This document shows, piece after piece, positions 39,878 to 47,962 of a stretch of 64,000 nucleotides of DNA. This stretch comes from Bacillus pinisoli (GTDB taxonomy: Bacteria; Bacillota; Bacilli; Bacillales; SA4), in assembly GCF_023036475.1 (NCBI RefSeq), contig NZ_JAJQKI010000007.1, positions 84,114 through 148,113 of the forward strand. The letters run 5' to 3'. Position 1 is the first letter of the stretch; each line of letters starts with the position of its first letter. The notes under the pieces are model-generated. The model saw only the letters and a program-made list of their open reading frames with translations, was not told the DNA's origin and made no database searches. A program made the translations under genes and the position numbers.

Positions 39878-41110
39878 CTAAAATGCCCAGCTGCCATCTC
39901 TGAACACAGGTACTCTCTTACCATCTTTTGTTATTCCATCGATATTCATTTCCGCGGAACCTACCATAAAGTCAACATGTGTTAAACTTTCATTTAAACC
40001 ATGAGCAATTACTTGTTCTTCGTTCATATCTTTTCCACCTTCAACACAGAAAGGATATGCTTTCCCTAAGGCAAAATGGTTAGAAGCATTTTCGTCAAAT
40101 AAAGTGTTAAAGAAGATTAAATCAGTATTAGAAATTGGTGAGTTATGTGGGACTAAAGCAACTTCACCAAGATATGCAGAGCCTTCATCTGTTTCAAGTA
40201 GCTTCTTTAATGTGTCATAGCCTTTTTCTGCAGTAAAATCTACAACTTTCCCGTTTTCAAACGTTAGTGAGAAATTTTCAATTAAATTACCCGCATAGCT
40301 TAATGGTTTTGTACTAGCTACCACGCCATTTACTCCAGTTTTCGCGTTGGCTGTAAAGACTTCTTCTGTAGGCATATTAGCAATAAAGGAATGTCCGTTT
40401 TCATTAATACTACCTGCACTTACCCAAATATGATCCTTCGCGAGCTCTACTGTCAAGTCAGTCCCAGGAGCTGTGTAATGAAGGGAATGAAACTTCTGGT
40501 TATTTAGGAAGTCCGCCTTTGAATCAAGAGTATTTGTATGCTCTTTCCACTCTTTAACCGGATTTTCCTTATCGATTCGAGTCGCTTGAAAAATGGCGTC
40601 CCACAATGCATCCATACTCTTTGATTCTTCTAAATGAGGAAATACTTTATCCGCCCATGCTTGAGTAGGCATCGCAACAATTGACCAGCTGTTTTTATCA
40701 CTCATCATACGATTACGATAAGGTTTTAATGCACCTGATGCAGCCTTTGTTGAGTTTTGTATACGTTCTTGTGGTATCCCTGTTAGTAAGTCTGGATTTT
40801 TTGAATCAATATGTAAAAATGCTGCACCTTCTTCAGCTAATTCATTCTTCCCTTTTGTCATCCAATATGGAAATTCTGTAAAGGATTCTTCTGGTGCTAG
40901 TTCAAATTTCATGCGAGTTAATTCATCATCTAGCCAGTCAATAGAGACATGCTTGGCTCCGACCTCATATGCTTTCTTTGCAATTTTACGTACAAACTCA
41001 GCGGCAGAAATAGGTGCAGTAATGACTAGTGTCTGCCCTTTTTGTACATTTACACCAATTTCGACAGCAAGTGCTGCATACTTATCTAGTTTTTCTTGAA
41101 ATGTTGTCAT
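39878..41110 (-). CDS. ampS: M29-family aminopeptidase (AmpS/PepS)
   Basis: 410-residue leucyl-type aminopeptidase, cytosolic, two-metal. Family landmarks are TDLTVELAKDHIWVSAGS, NMPTEEVFTANAKTGVNG, GEVALVPHNSPIS, FNTLFDENASNHFALG and LTHVDFMVGSAEMNIDG; the E, H and D residues in these are the metal ligands. The frame opens at 41128, but AGGAGAGG is correctly spaced for the ATG at 41110. Single-gene unit with a shared terminator at its end. Confidence 0.9.
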   Translation of the reverse strand: MTTFQEKLDKYAALAVEIGVNVQKGQTLVITAPISAAEFVRKIAKKAYEVGAKHVSIDWLDDELTRMKFELAPEESFTEFPYWMTKGKNELAEEGAAFLHIDSKNPDLLTGIPQERIQNSTKAASGALKPYRNRMMSDKNSWSIVAMPTQAWADKVFPHLEESKSMDALWDAIFQATRIDKENPVKEWKEHTNTLDSKADFLNNQKFHSLHYTAPGTDLTVELAKDHIWVSAGSINENGHSFIANMPTEEVFTANAKTGVNGVVASTKPLSYAGNLIENFSLTFENGKVVDFTAEKGYDTLKKLLETDEGSAYLGEVALVPHNSPISNTDLIFFNTLFDENASNHFALGKAYPFCVEGGKDMNEEQVIAHGLNESLTHVDFMVGSAEMNIDGITKDGKRVPVFRDGSWAF

Positions 41111-41259
41111 AAAACCTCTCCTATTCATCTACTTCTTCATAATAGTAACAATATTTAGCTAATTTGAAAAGAATTTGTATCCTTGAAGAGGTTCACTTTT
41201 CAAATCTATTACCTCTATATGATAATGTTTTCTGTATTTGGATTTTATCTATCGAAATT

Positions 41260-42471
41260 TTACTTAGGATTAAAAACCGGTGGAAAATCAATGTTCTTTA
41301 TCCAGATTTGTTCTTTTCCTGCTAAACCAGACTTTAACCATAGATCACCTTGAGACTCGTTATTTTTACTTCGAATCCAAGTTAGATTGGAACCAACTAC
41401 TTGAGGATCTTCATCTAGTTCATTTTTACCCGGGTGAGAAATTTGCTCTTGTTTGTTCTTTCTAATGTCTATTAAAAATAGAGCGGTATACATCGTAGGG
41501 GCGGGTCCCTCTTTCCATTTTTTGTTCTCTTTAGCACGAGCAACAATGACTTTGTCTGGAGTCATCCATTCAAGATCTAAGTCTACATAGCCAGCGGGGG
41601 TGTATTCTTTTTGTTGAAGAGTAACTGGCATATCTGCAATCGCTGTTTTCTTATTCTCCACAAAGAATCTTCCTTCACCCGAAATATAAGCAAGTCGATT
41701 AGAAGCTGGAGCCCATTTAAACCAATCGTGAAAGCCTAACATTTTACCTACATCTTTAAAGTGTGTTCCTTCGTTTGATAATACGCATAAAGTATTGCTA
41801 TCCATGGACCATGATGCGGTTGGAACTGCAATAAAGCTTATCCATTTTCCGTCAAAACTCCATTTTAAACCTGAAGCACTTGTAGCGAATAAGTCATCTG
41901 TATTTGGTGGTAATGTATAAAACAATTTAATCTTGTCTGGGTTGAGATTAGCATCTATAGGAATCCTATATAATTTTACTGATTCCCATCCTGTTGGTAG
42001 TAAGTTTGAACTAGATGAAACAATAAATTCCTTTCCATTTGGAAACCATGTAAAGTCATTTACACCTAATGATACATTTTTGAAACCGTGTGGACGGCCG
42101 TTTTTTAATCCTGTTATGTTAAGCACCCCTCCTGAGTTATAGGCTAACTGGTTATTGACAGGAGACCATTCAAAACCTGTCGCCATCACAACTGGATACG
42201 GCTGAAAGTGTTCTTCTGTCTTCGTATCATAAATGAATAGGTCCGACTTTTCACCTCGTTCATCTCCGTCAATATAAGCAAGGAGTCTCCCGTCATGAGA
42301 CCATTTAGGTGAATGAATATAACGTCCTATTGTTAGTTGAGTTTCCTGTCCACCTTCTTTTATCCAAAGTTGATGATCGCGAATAAAAGCAGCTGTAAAA
42401 GGTATTTCTGCTTTTGCAATAACTGAGAACTGTAAAAATAGGAATATCAGTACGACTATACGAAAAACCAT
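41260..42471 (-). CDS. Exported beta-propeller (TolB-like) protein
   Basis: 403-residue secreted protein with a signal peptide (about 1-22, cut after AKA). The mature part shows repeated WSHDG/WSPVN/WFPNG/WSFDG-type strands near residues 58, 104, 142 and 209, which mark WD40/TolB-like propeller blades. LYRIP, LFLIDIR and LWLKS are matching outer strands. Role unknown; such proteins often bind polymers or signal peptides. AGGAGGGGG precedes the ATG. Single gene. Confidence 0.72.
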   Translation of the reverse strand: MVFRIVVLIFLFLQFSVIAKAEIPFTAAFIRDHQLWIKEGGQETQLTIGRYIHSPKWSHDGRLLAYIDGDERGEKSDLFIYDTKTEEHFQPYPVVMATGFEWSPVNNQLAYNSGGVLNITGLKNGRPHGFKNVSLGVNDFTWFPNGKEFIVSSSSNLLPTGWESVKLYRIPIDANLNPDKIKLFYTLPPNTDDLFATSASGLKWSFDGKWISFIAVPTASWSMDSNTLCVLSNEGTHFKDVGKMLGFHDWFKWAPASNRLAYISGEGRFFVENKKTAIADMPVTLQQKEYTPAGYVDLDLEWMTPDKVIVARAKENKKWKEGPAPTMYTALFLIDIRKNKQEQISHPGKNELDEDPQVVGSNLTWIRSKNNESQGDLWLKSGLAGKEQIWIKNIDFPPVFNPK

Positions 42472-42801
42472 AATAGACCCCCTCCTGTTAGTAGAATTTC
42501 CTACGGGCAGAATTATTATGGTTATTTTTTGTTAAGGTAAATTGAAAGTCCAGGATAGTGAGCTAAGATGAAAAAAGGCAGTTCACTGTTTGTAATTCAA
42601 ATCAAATTATTTCCCACGATGTTACATTACGATCCTTACCTCTTCAGAAAATAAATACATCATGAAACTCCGAATGAATTAAGTGGATTAGGCAGAATAT
42701 AAACCTGAAAGTGCCATTTAACTAATAGGTTGCTGTTAAATTTACGGTGTTTTTTGTAACATGTTCTTTTTCAGCACCTAGTCATAAAAGGAGTAATAGC
42801 A
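42472..42801. other. Divergent intergenic region
   Basis: 330 bases between the divergent propeller and cell-wall hydrolase genes. It should hold both promoters, but I see no convincing hexamer pair and no repeat. Confidence 0.4.
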
Positions 42802-43860
42802 GTGAGAAAAACAGTTAAGTTCATCATTCAAAAAGTAGCAATTGTATTAGTAGTATTTCTTTGTTTTGCACCAATATCGACCTATGCACAGGTTGTATCT
42901 CTACCAACAGCAGGTATAGCGATAAACGGTAAGGCTGTTGATGGTATTAAGCCTCTTCGAATAGATGGAAAAGTGTATCTACCTTTTGTAAAGCTGTCAA
43001 AGATACTAGGATATAATTCAATTCGGTACAATCCTCAAAATGCAACTTTCCAATTAACAGATGGTTCTACATTATTGAGAGCAACTGTTGGAGGAGCAAT
43101 TGCAAGAAAGAGTAATGAGTATATCCATATTGACCCAGTTCGATGGCAATACAATACAGCATACATCTCTCTTCCTGCAGCTAGTGCACTATTTAACACA
43201 TATATGTACTTCAAAGCAGAAAATGGATCCATTCAAGTTCAAAAACCAGCAAAACAATATATTGTACAAAGTGGAGATACGATTTACGAAATTGCAAGGG
43301 CACATCACACCACAGAATATCAATTAAAAGCAACAAACAACTTAAAATCTAATATAATTATGGTTGGACAAAGACTTAAAATTCCTGCTAAAAGTAAAAT
43401 GAAGGAAACAGAGCCTATTCGAGAGAAAGCTCCAGTACCTATGGCAACAAAACAAACAAACGTTTCCACGATTAGGGGAAATGTTGTTAATCAGGCAAAA
43501 CAATATTTAGGTGCTGGTTATAAGTTTGGCGCTTCTCTAGCCGAGGCACCAAGATTATTCGACTGTTCTTCTTATACACAGCTCGTATTTAAGCAAAATG
43601 GTATTAGCATTCCTAGAACATCGCGAGAACAAGCTAGCAAAGGACAATATGTACAAAAATTACAACAAGGTGATTTACTATTCTTTACAGATACTTCACT
43701 TTATTCTGATGGTCGTGTTGGACATGTTGGTATTTACATGGCAGATGGTAGTATGATTCATGCATCCTCTTCAAAAGGCGTATCAATTACCAAAAACGTA
43801 TTAAGCAATCCATATTGGGGAAAGAATTATTTGTTTGCAAAACGTGTAATTAGCAGATAA
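42802..43860 (+). CDS. Secreted NlpC/P60 cell-wall hydrolase with LysM
   Basis: 352-residue peptidoglycan endopeptidase. Signal peptide 1-29 (cut near TYA-QV). A copper-amine-oxidase-N-like domain follows (about 38-150: GIAINGKAVDGIKPLRIDGKVYLPF). One LysM repeat spans about 152-197 (YIVQSGDTIYEIARAHH...GQRLKIP) and the NlpC/P60 domain about 225-350. Catalytic cysteine in RLFDCSSYT, histidine in GRVGHVGIYM and a third polar residue in MIHASS are all present. The start is a GTG with AAAGGAG ahead. It should cut gamma-D-Glu-diaminopimelate-type links in stem peptides. Confidence 0.9.
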   Translation: MRKTVKFIIQKVAIVLVVFLCFAPISTYAQVVSLPTAGIAINGKAVDGIKPLRIDGKVYLPFVKLSKILGYNSIRYNPQNATFQLTDGSTLLRATVGGAIARKSNEYIHIDPVRWQYNTAYISLPAASALFNTYMYFKAENGSIQVQKPAKQYIVQSGDTIYEIARAHHTTEYQLKATNNLKSNIIMVGQRLKIPAKSKMKETEPIREKAPVPMATKQTNVSTIRGNVVNQAKQYLGAGYKFGASLAEAPRLFDCSSYTQLVFKQNGISIPRTSREQASKGQYVQKLQQGDLLFFTDTSLYSDGRVGHVGIYMADGSMIHASSSKGVSITKNVLSNPYWGKNYLFAKRVISR

Positions 43861-43864
43861 CTCA

Positions 43865-43897
43865 TTAAGAGACCAAATTTTGAATTTGGTCTCTTAT
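43865..43897. terminator. Intrinsic terminator
   Basis: AAGAGACCAAATT / AATTTGGTCTCTT hairpin between the convergent hydrolase and kinase genes; usable from both sides. Confidence 0.88.
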
Positions 43898-43920
43898 CTA
43901 AATCCTATACATAAAAGAAT

Positions 43921-44706
43921 CTATTTTAGTTTTCCCATAATTGACTCAATTTCTGAGATAATATCCCTTGCACTGTCATAGTAACAACCATCTAATTGAA
44001 GTAATCTTTTTATCATTACCTTTGTTTGAGGGTGGATGGATAATTCTTCTTCCCAGCTCCTTTCTGTTCTTGATGAAGGATTGTAGTCTGAATATAGTAG
44101 AAATAAAAGGAAGTGTCCTAAAGCGTAAAAATCACTCTTAACTGAAATTTCACGATAAAGCCTTCTTTCTAGTGGCATGGACTGAAGTAAATATTGATCT
44201 AACCTCTCTCCGAATCTTGCTGCAAGACCAAAATCTATAATGGAAACTTCTTTATCATTTATTAAGATATTGGGTAAACGAAGATCACGATGTATAACTT
44301 GTTCTGAATGTACATAATTAATAATTTCTAGTACATTGTGAAATAGTTTTAGACATTCTACTTCCGTGAATATTTTCCTGTCACGAAAAATTAAATCTTC
44401 TACGTTTTTACCTTTTTTTGCTTCCATGACTAAAAAAGATTTGTTATCTTCAGTAAAGTATTCAATGCATCTAGGAATGTTATGATGGTCTAACGATGAA
44501 AGCATACTTGCTTCTCTTTCTAATAAACCGGCACTTTCTTGTTTTTTTCGTTTTCTTGCTTGCTTAATCATTACACTTTCTAAGTTTAGTTGGTCTAATG
44601 CCTTATAAACAATGCCATAACTACCTTTTCCAATATACTCTTGAAGAATATATCGTTCTTTAAGGATGACACCTTTTTTAAATGACCTTTCTAAGAAGCT
44701 AAACAT
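43921..44706 (-). CDS. Hanks-type Ser/Thr protein kinase
   Basis: 261-residue soluble kinase with no membrane helix or extracellular sensor. Glycine loop GKGSYGIVYKA (26-36), ATP lysine K48 in VMIKQ, helix-C glutamate E65, catalytic loop HRDLRLPN (H139-N146) and DFG at D158. All key residues are present. The loop reads HRDLR where Ser/Thr kinases usually have HRDxK; arginine there is found in other kinase classes. It follows the small His/Lys/Tyr/Ser-rich gene by two bases with no ribosome binding site of its own, so translation is probably coupled. Resembles the small B. subtilis YbdM/YrzF-type kinases. Expression should depend on the manganese riboswitch upstream. Confidence 0.88.
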   Translation of the reverse strand: MFSFLERSFKKGVILKERYILQEYIGKGSYGIVYKALDQLNLESVMIKQARKRKKQESAGLLEREASMLSSLDHHNIPRCIEYFTEDNKSFLVMEAKKGKNVEDLIFRDRKIFTEVECLKLFHNVLEIINYVHSEQVIHRDLRLPNILINDKEVSIIDFGLAARFGERLDQYLLQSMPLERRLYREISVKSDFYALGHFLLFLLYSDYNPSSRTERSWEEELSIHPQTKVMIKRLLQLDGCYYDSARDIISEIESIMGKLK

Positions 44707-44708
44707 GG

Positions 44709-44891
44709 TTAGCTACTACTATAAGATTTTCCAAAAAGACCATGAAGTTTGTGCTTCTTTTTATAATAACTATGTCCATACTTTGAAGGATGATGACCGT
44801 ACATCTTCTTCTTAAAGTCACTGCTTGAATAATGCTTATAATGCGGTTTAAACTTACTCTTCAGCACATATTTTAATATTTTATCTAACAT
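44709..44891 (-). CDS. Small His/Lys/Tyr/Ser-rich protein, possible kinase substrate
   Basis: 60 residues, very basic. After an N-terminal helix (MLDKILKYVLKSKFK) it is almost only His, Lys, Tyr, Ser and Gly (HYKHYSSS, HHPSKYGHSYYKKKHK, GKSYSSS). I do not recognise a family. AAAGGTGAGC is well placed ahead of the ATG and the gene ends two bases before the kinase start, so it is real and coupled to it. The composition recalls phosphorylated spore-coat proteins of the CotG/CotB kind; that it is the kinase's substrate is inference. It lies directly downstream of the riboswitch terminator and a mobile-element fragment. Confidence 0.75.
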   Translation of the reverse strand: MLDKILKYVLKSKFKPHYKHYSSSDFKKKMYGHHPSKYGHSYYKKKHKLHGLFGKSYSSS

Positions 44892-44921
44892 AAGCTCACC
44901 TTTTTCTAAGTATTTTAATTA

Positions 44922-44957
44922 GGCTCTTTTCTAAAACTTTGTTGATTTTCAAACTAA
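44922..44957 (+). mobile_element. Truncated GGCT element, copy C (left end only)
   Basis: GGCTCTTTTCTAAAACTTTG and about 16 further bases match the left ends of the complete copies. Similarity stops where the riboswitch terminator begins, so the element is cut there. It lies between the riboswitch and the gene it appears to control. Confidence 0.7.
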
Positions 44958-44960
44958 ACA

Positions 44961-44997
44961 AACAAACACTCTTACGCTACTGGTAAAAGTGTTTGTT
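44961..44997 (-). terminator. Riboswitch expression-platform terminator
   Basis: AACAAACACTTTT / AAGAGTGTTTGTT hairpin followed on the minus strand by T-rich sequence, immediately after the aptamer. Typical of an ON riboswitch acting at transcription termination. Confidence 0.75.
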
Positions 44998-45002
44998 ATG
45001 AA

Positions 45003-45117
45003 TAGGGGCTTTACCAGTTTGGCAAAGGTCTCGCTAACAACAGAAACTGTTGCCAGTTAAAGCCGAGGAAGATTTCCCGAAATGACGACTTTAATGTGAA
45101 AGCTACTCCCCTTTGGA
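45003..45117 (-). ncRNA. yybP-ykoY manganese riboswitch
   Basis: On the minus strand AAAGGGGAGTAGC, then CGGCTTTAACTGGC, then GCGAGACCTTTGCC, and finally CCCCT, which closes the basal stem with AGGGG. These are the conserved blocks of the yybP-ykoY aptamer; the two loops that dock to hold Mn2+ are both represented. The class turns genes on when Mn2+ is high, usually Mn exporters (MntP, TerC-like, P-type ATPases). No exporter follows here; the next genes are the small His/Lys/Tyr/Ser-rich protein and the kinase. Promoter and terminator are both intact, so the switch is probably working. Confidence 0.85.
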
Positions 45118-45135
45118 GTATTTATTTGTATGATT

Positions 45136-45164
45136 ATTATAGCAAATTATTTGAATCTTTTCAA
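45136..45164 (-). promoter_or_regulatory. Sigma-A promoter of the riboswitch transcript
   Basis: TTGAAA, 17 bases, TATAAT on the minus strand, about 19 bases ahead of the aptamer. Confidence 0.78.
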
Positions 45165-45207
45165 ATTATAAATAGGCATTCTATTAATAATAAAGGAGGT
45201 TGTATTG

Positions 45208-45648
45208 TTGGCACAAAAACCATCGATAGATGAATATTTACAACAAGGAATCTACGGAACAAAGGAAATTAAACCCGAGGAGAGAAACAAGTTCTTGGGA
45301 ACCTTAAGAGAACGGGTTGTGGTTGTGTTAACACAGCCGCAGGTACGTGAGCCCGGAACCTATAAAGAAGTTGAAGACTTGATTAAGGAACATACCAAAG
45401 CAACTCTATACTTAAACGGTAATATGGATTATAAATATTTGTCAGATTATATGAGTTTATCTTCAAAATATGGTACTAACTATTCCATCGTGACGAATAA
45501 AAAAATTAATACGGAACTTGGGCTTGTGTTGGCCTATGATTATGCAGTGGAAAAAGAAAACATATACATAACACAAAATGACGATCGTGCTAGTGATAAG
45601 CAAGAACAAAACTTGTTTTCTAAGTTTTTTAAGAACTTATTTTCCTAA
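45208..45648 (+). CDS. yueI: YueI-family protein
   Basis: 146-residue protein of the DUF1694/YueI family, function unknown. KPSIDEYLQQGIYGTKEIKP at the start and TELGLVLAYDYAVEKENIYI are the characteristic blocks. Two TTG codons stand in tandem at 45205 and 45208; AGGAGG is eight bases from the second, which also gives the usual family beginning (MAQKP), so I use it. It diverges from the riboswitch transcript and a mobile-element copy starts 12 bases after its stop. Confidence 0.88.
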   Translation: MAQKPSIDEYLQQGIYGTKEIKPEERNKFLGTLRERVVVVLTQPQVREPGTYKEVEDLIKEHTKATLYLNGNMDYKYLSDYMSLSSKYGTNYSIVTNKKINTELGLVLAYDYAVEKENIYITQNDDRASDKQEQNLFSKFFKNLFS

Positions 45649-45660
45649 AGAATTCTTATT

Positions 45661-45801
45661 GGCTGTTTTCGTAAGATTGTTTCGAGATAACTCAAACTAT
45701 CGATCTTTTACTAAGTATTACAGTGCCTGGCACTTTAAATACTAAGTCTTGCTCTTCTTTCATTGGTTATACAGTATGTTAACAAAGTGTTAGAGAAGAG
45801 C
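45661..45801 (-). mobile_element. Non-autonomous GGCT element, copy E (diverged, about 141 bp)
   Basis: Begins GGCTGTTTTCGTAAGATTG and ends AACAAAGTGTTAGAGAAGAGCA, matching the ends of the inverted copies with several changes. No clean target duplication remains. It contains the short palindrome AGTGCCTGGCACT (45722-45734). Its right end runs into the neighbouring minus-strand gene and supplies that gene's last codons and stop. Confidence 0.65.
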
Positions 45802-46185
45802 ATTTCTATATGAGGGCCAATCTCCTGATTTTATTGGTGTTTTTAATAGACTAAAATCATTAGCGATATATACAAATGCTTTTAATTGGTTTGAATGAGT
45901 ATAAATTGTTTGGATGACCCGATTGTATAGGTTTAAATGTCCCCCTTCTTCAAAATCCTCAAGTTTGTCAAGCTGTTTGAGTACTTCATCTGTAACAGTA
46001 TACAGTTCTCCCAAAACAATGTTAGTTTCACATTTTTTAATTGCTGGATAACCTAAGCCACTGTCAAACAACTGGCCATGTGTCCAACAACTTTTAAGTA
46101 GGCACCTGGAATTCTTTAGTAAGTGATGATTAGACTCTCCATTACATAAGGTACCGTACACAAAAACGTTATGGGTTGTGGTCAT
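45790..46185 (-). CDS. Gamma-glutamylcyclotransferase-fold (AIG2-like) protein
   Basis: 131-residue GGCT/AIG2-like protein. VFVYGTLCNGESNHHLL is the substrate-loop signature, and LEDFEEGGH carries the probable catalytic glutamate. YxGL-type fold enzymes cyclise gamma-glutamyl-amines, but many bacterial members have no known substrate. The last four codons (Ala-Leu-Leu-stop) fall inside a mobile-element end, so the natural C-terminus may have been altered slightly. GGAGTGTG precedes the ATG. Confidence 0.8.
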   Translation of the reverse strand: MTTTHNVFVYGTLCNGESNHHLLKNSRCLLKSCWTHGQLFDSGLGYPAIKKCETNIVLGELYTVTDEVLKQLDKLEDFEEGGHLNLYNRVIQTIYTHSNQLKAFVYIANDFSLLKTPIKSGDWPSYRNALL

Positions 46186-46248
46186 ATGTTAGCACACTCC
46201 TATCTTTTAATAATATTTTGGTCAGTTGGCATATATATAGATAGAGTT

Positions 46249-46277
46249 GAACCCCAGCACAATAGATACTGGGGTAA
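46249..46277 (-). terminator. Intrinsic terminator
   Basis: ACCCCAG...CTGGGGT hairpin four bases after the AEC transporter stop. Confidence 0.65.
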
Positions 46278-46280
46278 AGT

Positions 46281-47189
46281 CTATAATATTAAGGCTAAGA
46301 TAATAGGCAACGTAATAACACTTGCTAGAGTACTGACAAGAGTAACACTTGAAACAAATTCTGGTTTCGTATTAAACTCTAATGACATCATGGTCGTATT
46401 AGCAGCTGATGGCATGGCAGCCATTAAAATAATAATATTAGCTACTAAGTCCGATACAGGTAAGATCCAGGCAAACAAGAAAGCAATAAGAGGTGATATT
46501 ACTAGTTTAAGAACAAGTGAATATGACATCTTTTCAATCTCTAGGTGTTTGATCCGAATGGTAGCAAGCTGCATACCTAGAATAATCATAACAGTAGGAA
46601 TTGTAGCATCCGCAACTAGATTAATACTTTTATAGAATGTATCAGGTACATGAACTGGTAAAAACTGAAAGGAAATGCCGAGAATCGCAGCATATACAGT
46701 TGGCATCTTGGCCACAGCCATTAATGAGCCGAGAATACCCGTCTGCTTTTCTTCACTCCCCTTCGCAGCATAATAGATTCCAACTGTTGTCATAATTAAT
46801 GACTGAATAACCATTAAAATTATCGCAATATCGAATCCAGCTACACCAAAAGCAAACAAGGCAACAGGCGTACCATAATTACCATTATTCATAAATGCAG
46901 AAGCTAATATAAGAGAACTAGACTCTTTTCGCGTATACTTCTTAATATATGAAAGTGCATAAACTAGTGAAATCAATCCAAAGCACAAACCAAGTGCGAA
47001 AATAGTTAAGTATAAGTAGGTCGAGTTTAACTCATTTTCATAAAATGTTCTAAATACTAAAAAGGGCATTAACAAATACAAAGCCATCTTTGAAATGTTT
47101 TTGGGATCAATATGTAAAGTACGCTGCCCAATGTACCCCACTAGAAATACAAGCAAAACAGGTAATATAACTAATATAAACTCCACCAT
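46281..47189 (-). CDS. AEC-family transporter (auxin-efflux-carrier fold)
   Basis: 302-residue membrane protein with about ten hydrophobic helices in two halves. ASAFMNNGNYGTPVALFAFG and MAAMPSAANTTMMSLEF are the crossed-helix regions typical of the family. Bacterial members carry organic acids such as malate; substrate here is unknown. The frame opens at 47216, but AGAAGGTG lies just ahead of the ATG at 47189, which I use. Single-gene unit. Confidence 0.87.
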   Translation of the reverse strand: MVEFILVILPVLLVFLVGYIGQRTLHIDPKNISKMALYLLMPFLVFRTFYENELNSTYLYLTIFALGLCFGLISLVYALSYIKKYTRKESSSLILASAFMNNGNYGTPVALFAFGVAGFDIAIILMVIQSLIMTTVGIYYAAKGSEEKQTGILGSLMAVAKMPTVYAAILGISFQFLPVHVPDTFYKSINLVADATIPTVMIILGMQLATIRIKHLEIEKMSYSLVLKLVISPLIAFLFAWILPVSDLVANIIILMAAMPSAANTTMMSLEFNTKPEFVSSVTLVSTLASVITLPIILALIL

Positions 47190-47346
47190 TACACCTTCTA
47201 TCCAGAAGTTACTCATTATTTTACTAACATATTATTAGTTTACATGAAACATTACGAAATTCGAAGGAATATTTTTATATCTTTCAAAGGAATAGACTTA
47301 AAATTAATGTTTTTTATTTAGTTTACATAATAATGTTATGGTAACG

Positions 47347-47397
47347 TTAACACATTAAAGCATTGGGGGCCTGGCCCCCAATGCTTTAATGTGTTAA
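47347..47397. repeat. Perfect 25-bp-stem palindrome with 1-base centre
   Basis: Left arm 47347-47371 and right arm 47373-47397 are exact complements around a single T. The arms start TTAACACATTAAAGC and reach GGGGGCC at the centre. There is no T run on either side, so it does not look like an ordinary terminator. It lies between the ParA pair and the AEC gene promoter. Confidence 0.9.
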
Positions 47398-47428
47398 ACT
47401 TTTGAAATTATTTATATTAGGCAAGGAG

Positions 47429-47962
47429 TTATGTTGCCTGGGTAAATGCTTCTCCGCGCTTAGCGGCTCGTATGTGTTGTTTGATCGTGTGTAGGAGATC
47501 TTGTTTTTTTCCAGAGATTTCTTTAAACTCACCTGAGATGATACAGTAAAGCAATTTTAGATCTAGTGCTGTTGTGTGTTTGAGGACTTGTGCATCTAAG
47601 TATTCATTAAGGAATTGAATGACGTCATGTTCTGTAGTAATTGCTTCATAATTAAGTTTAGTTCCTTTTAACTGATCAAATTTTTGTTCGCAGAATAACG
47701 TGTAGGTCTTGTGCAAGACACTATTCTTAGAAGATAATCCCTTATTTGTATTTTTTGCTTTTTCACTTACTTCGTACTGGGTTGTATGTTTATTCTGTAT
47801 TTCAAGCGGGAGAACTGTACCTTTGTCTAATGAGTTTAACAAATCTATAACCTGGTTAAGTTCGTTCAATTCCTTTTTTAATTTCCCTTCATCAATAGTG
47901 GAATAAATAGTACGCAGTGTCTCTAAATATTTAGAAATCTGCCCAAATGTTATTTTAGCCAT
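47429..47962 (-). CDS. Helical ParA-partner protein of unknown function
   Basis: 177 residues, soluble and mostly helical. A coiled-coil-like start (GQISKYLETLRTIY, KLKKELNELNQVIDLL) is followed by a variable polar linker and a C-terminal helical bundle. I recognise no ParB or CopG motif. It overlaps the ParA gene by 13 bases and so is translated with it, which suggests the two work together, possibly as the cargo- or DNA-binding partner of the ATPase. Function otherwise unknown. Confidence 0.72.
   Translation of the reverse strand: MAKITFGQISKYLETLRTIYSTIDEGKLKKELNELNQVIDLLNSLDKGTVLPLEIQNKHTTQYEVSEKAKNTNKGLSSKNSVLHKTYTLFCEQKFDQLKGTKLNYEAITTEHDVIQFLNEYLDAQVLKHTTALDLKLLYCIISGEFKEISGKKQDLLHTIKQHIRAAKRGEAFTQAT

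Noticed and set aside
47347..47397. Palindrome as intrinsic terminator of the ParA pair
   Set aside because: No T run on either side and a GC-rich centre instead of a loop; a terminator role is weak.
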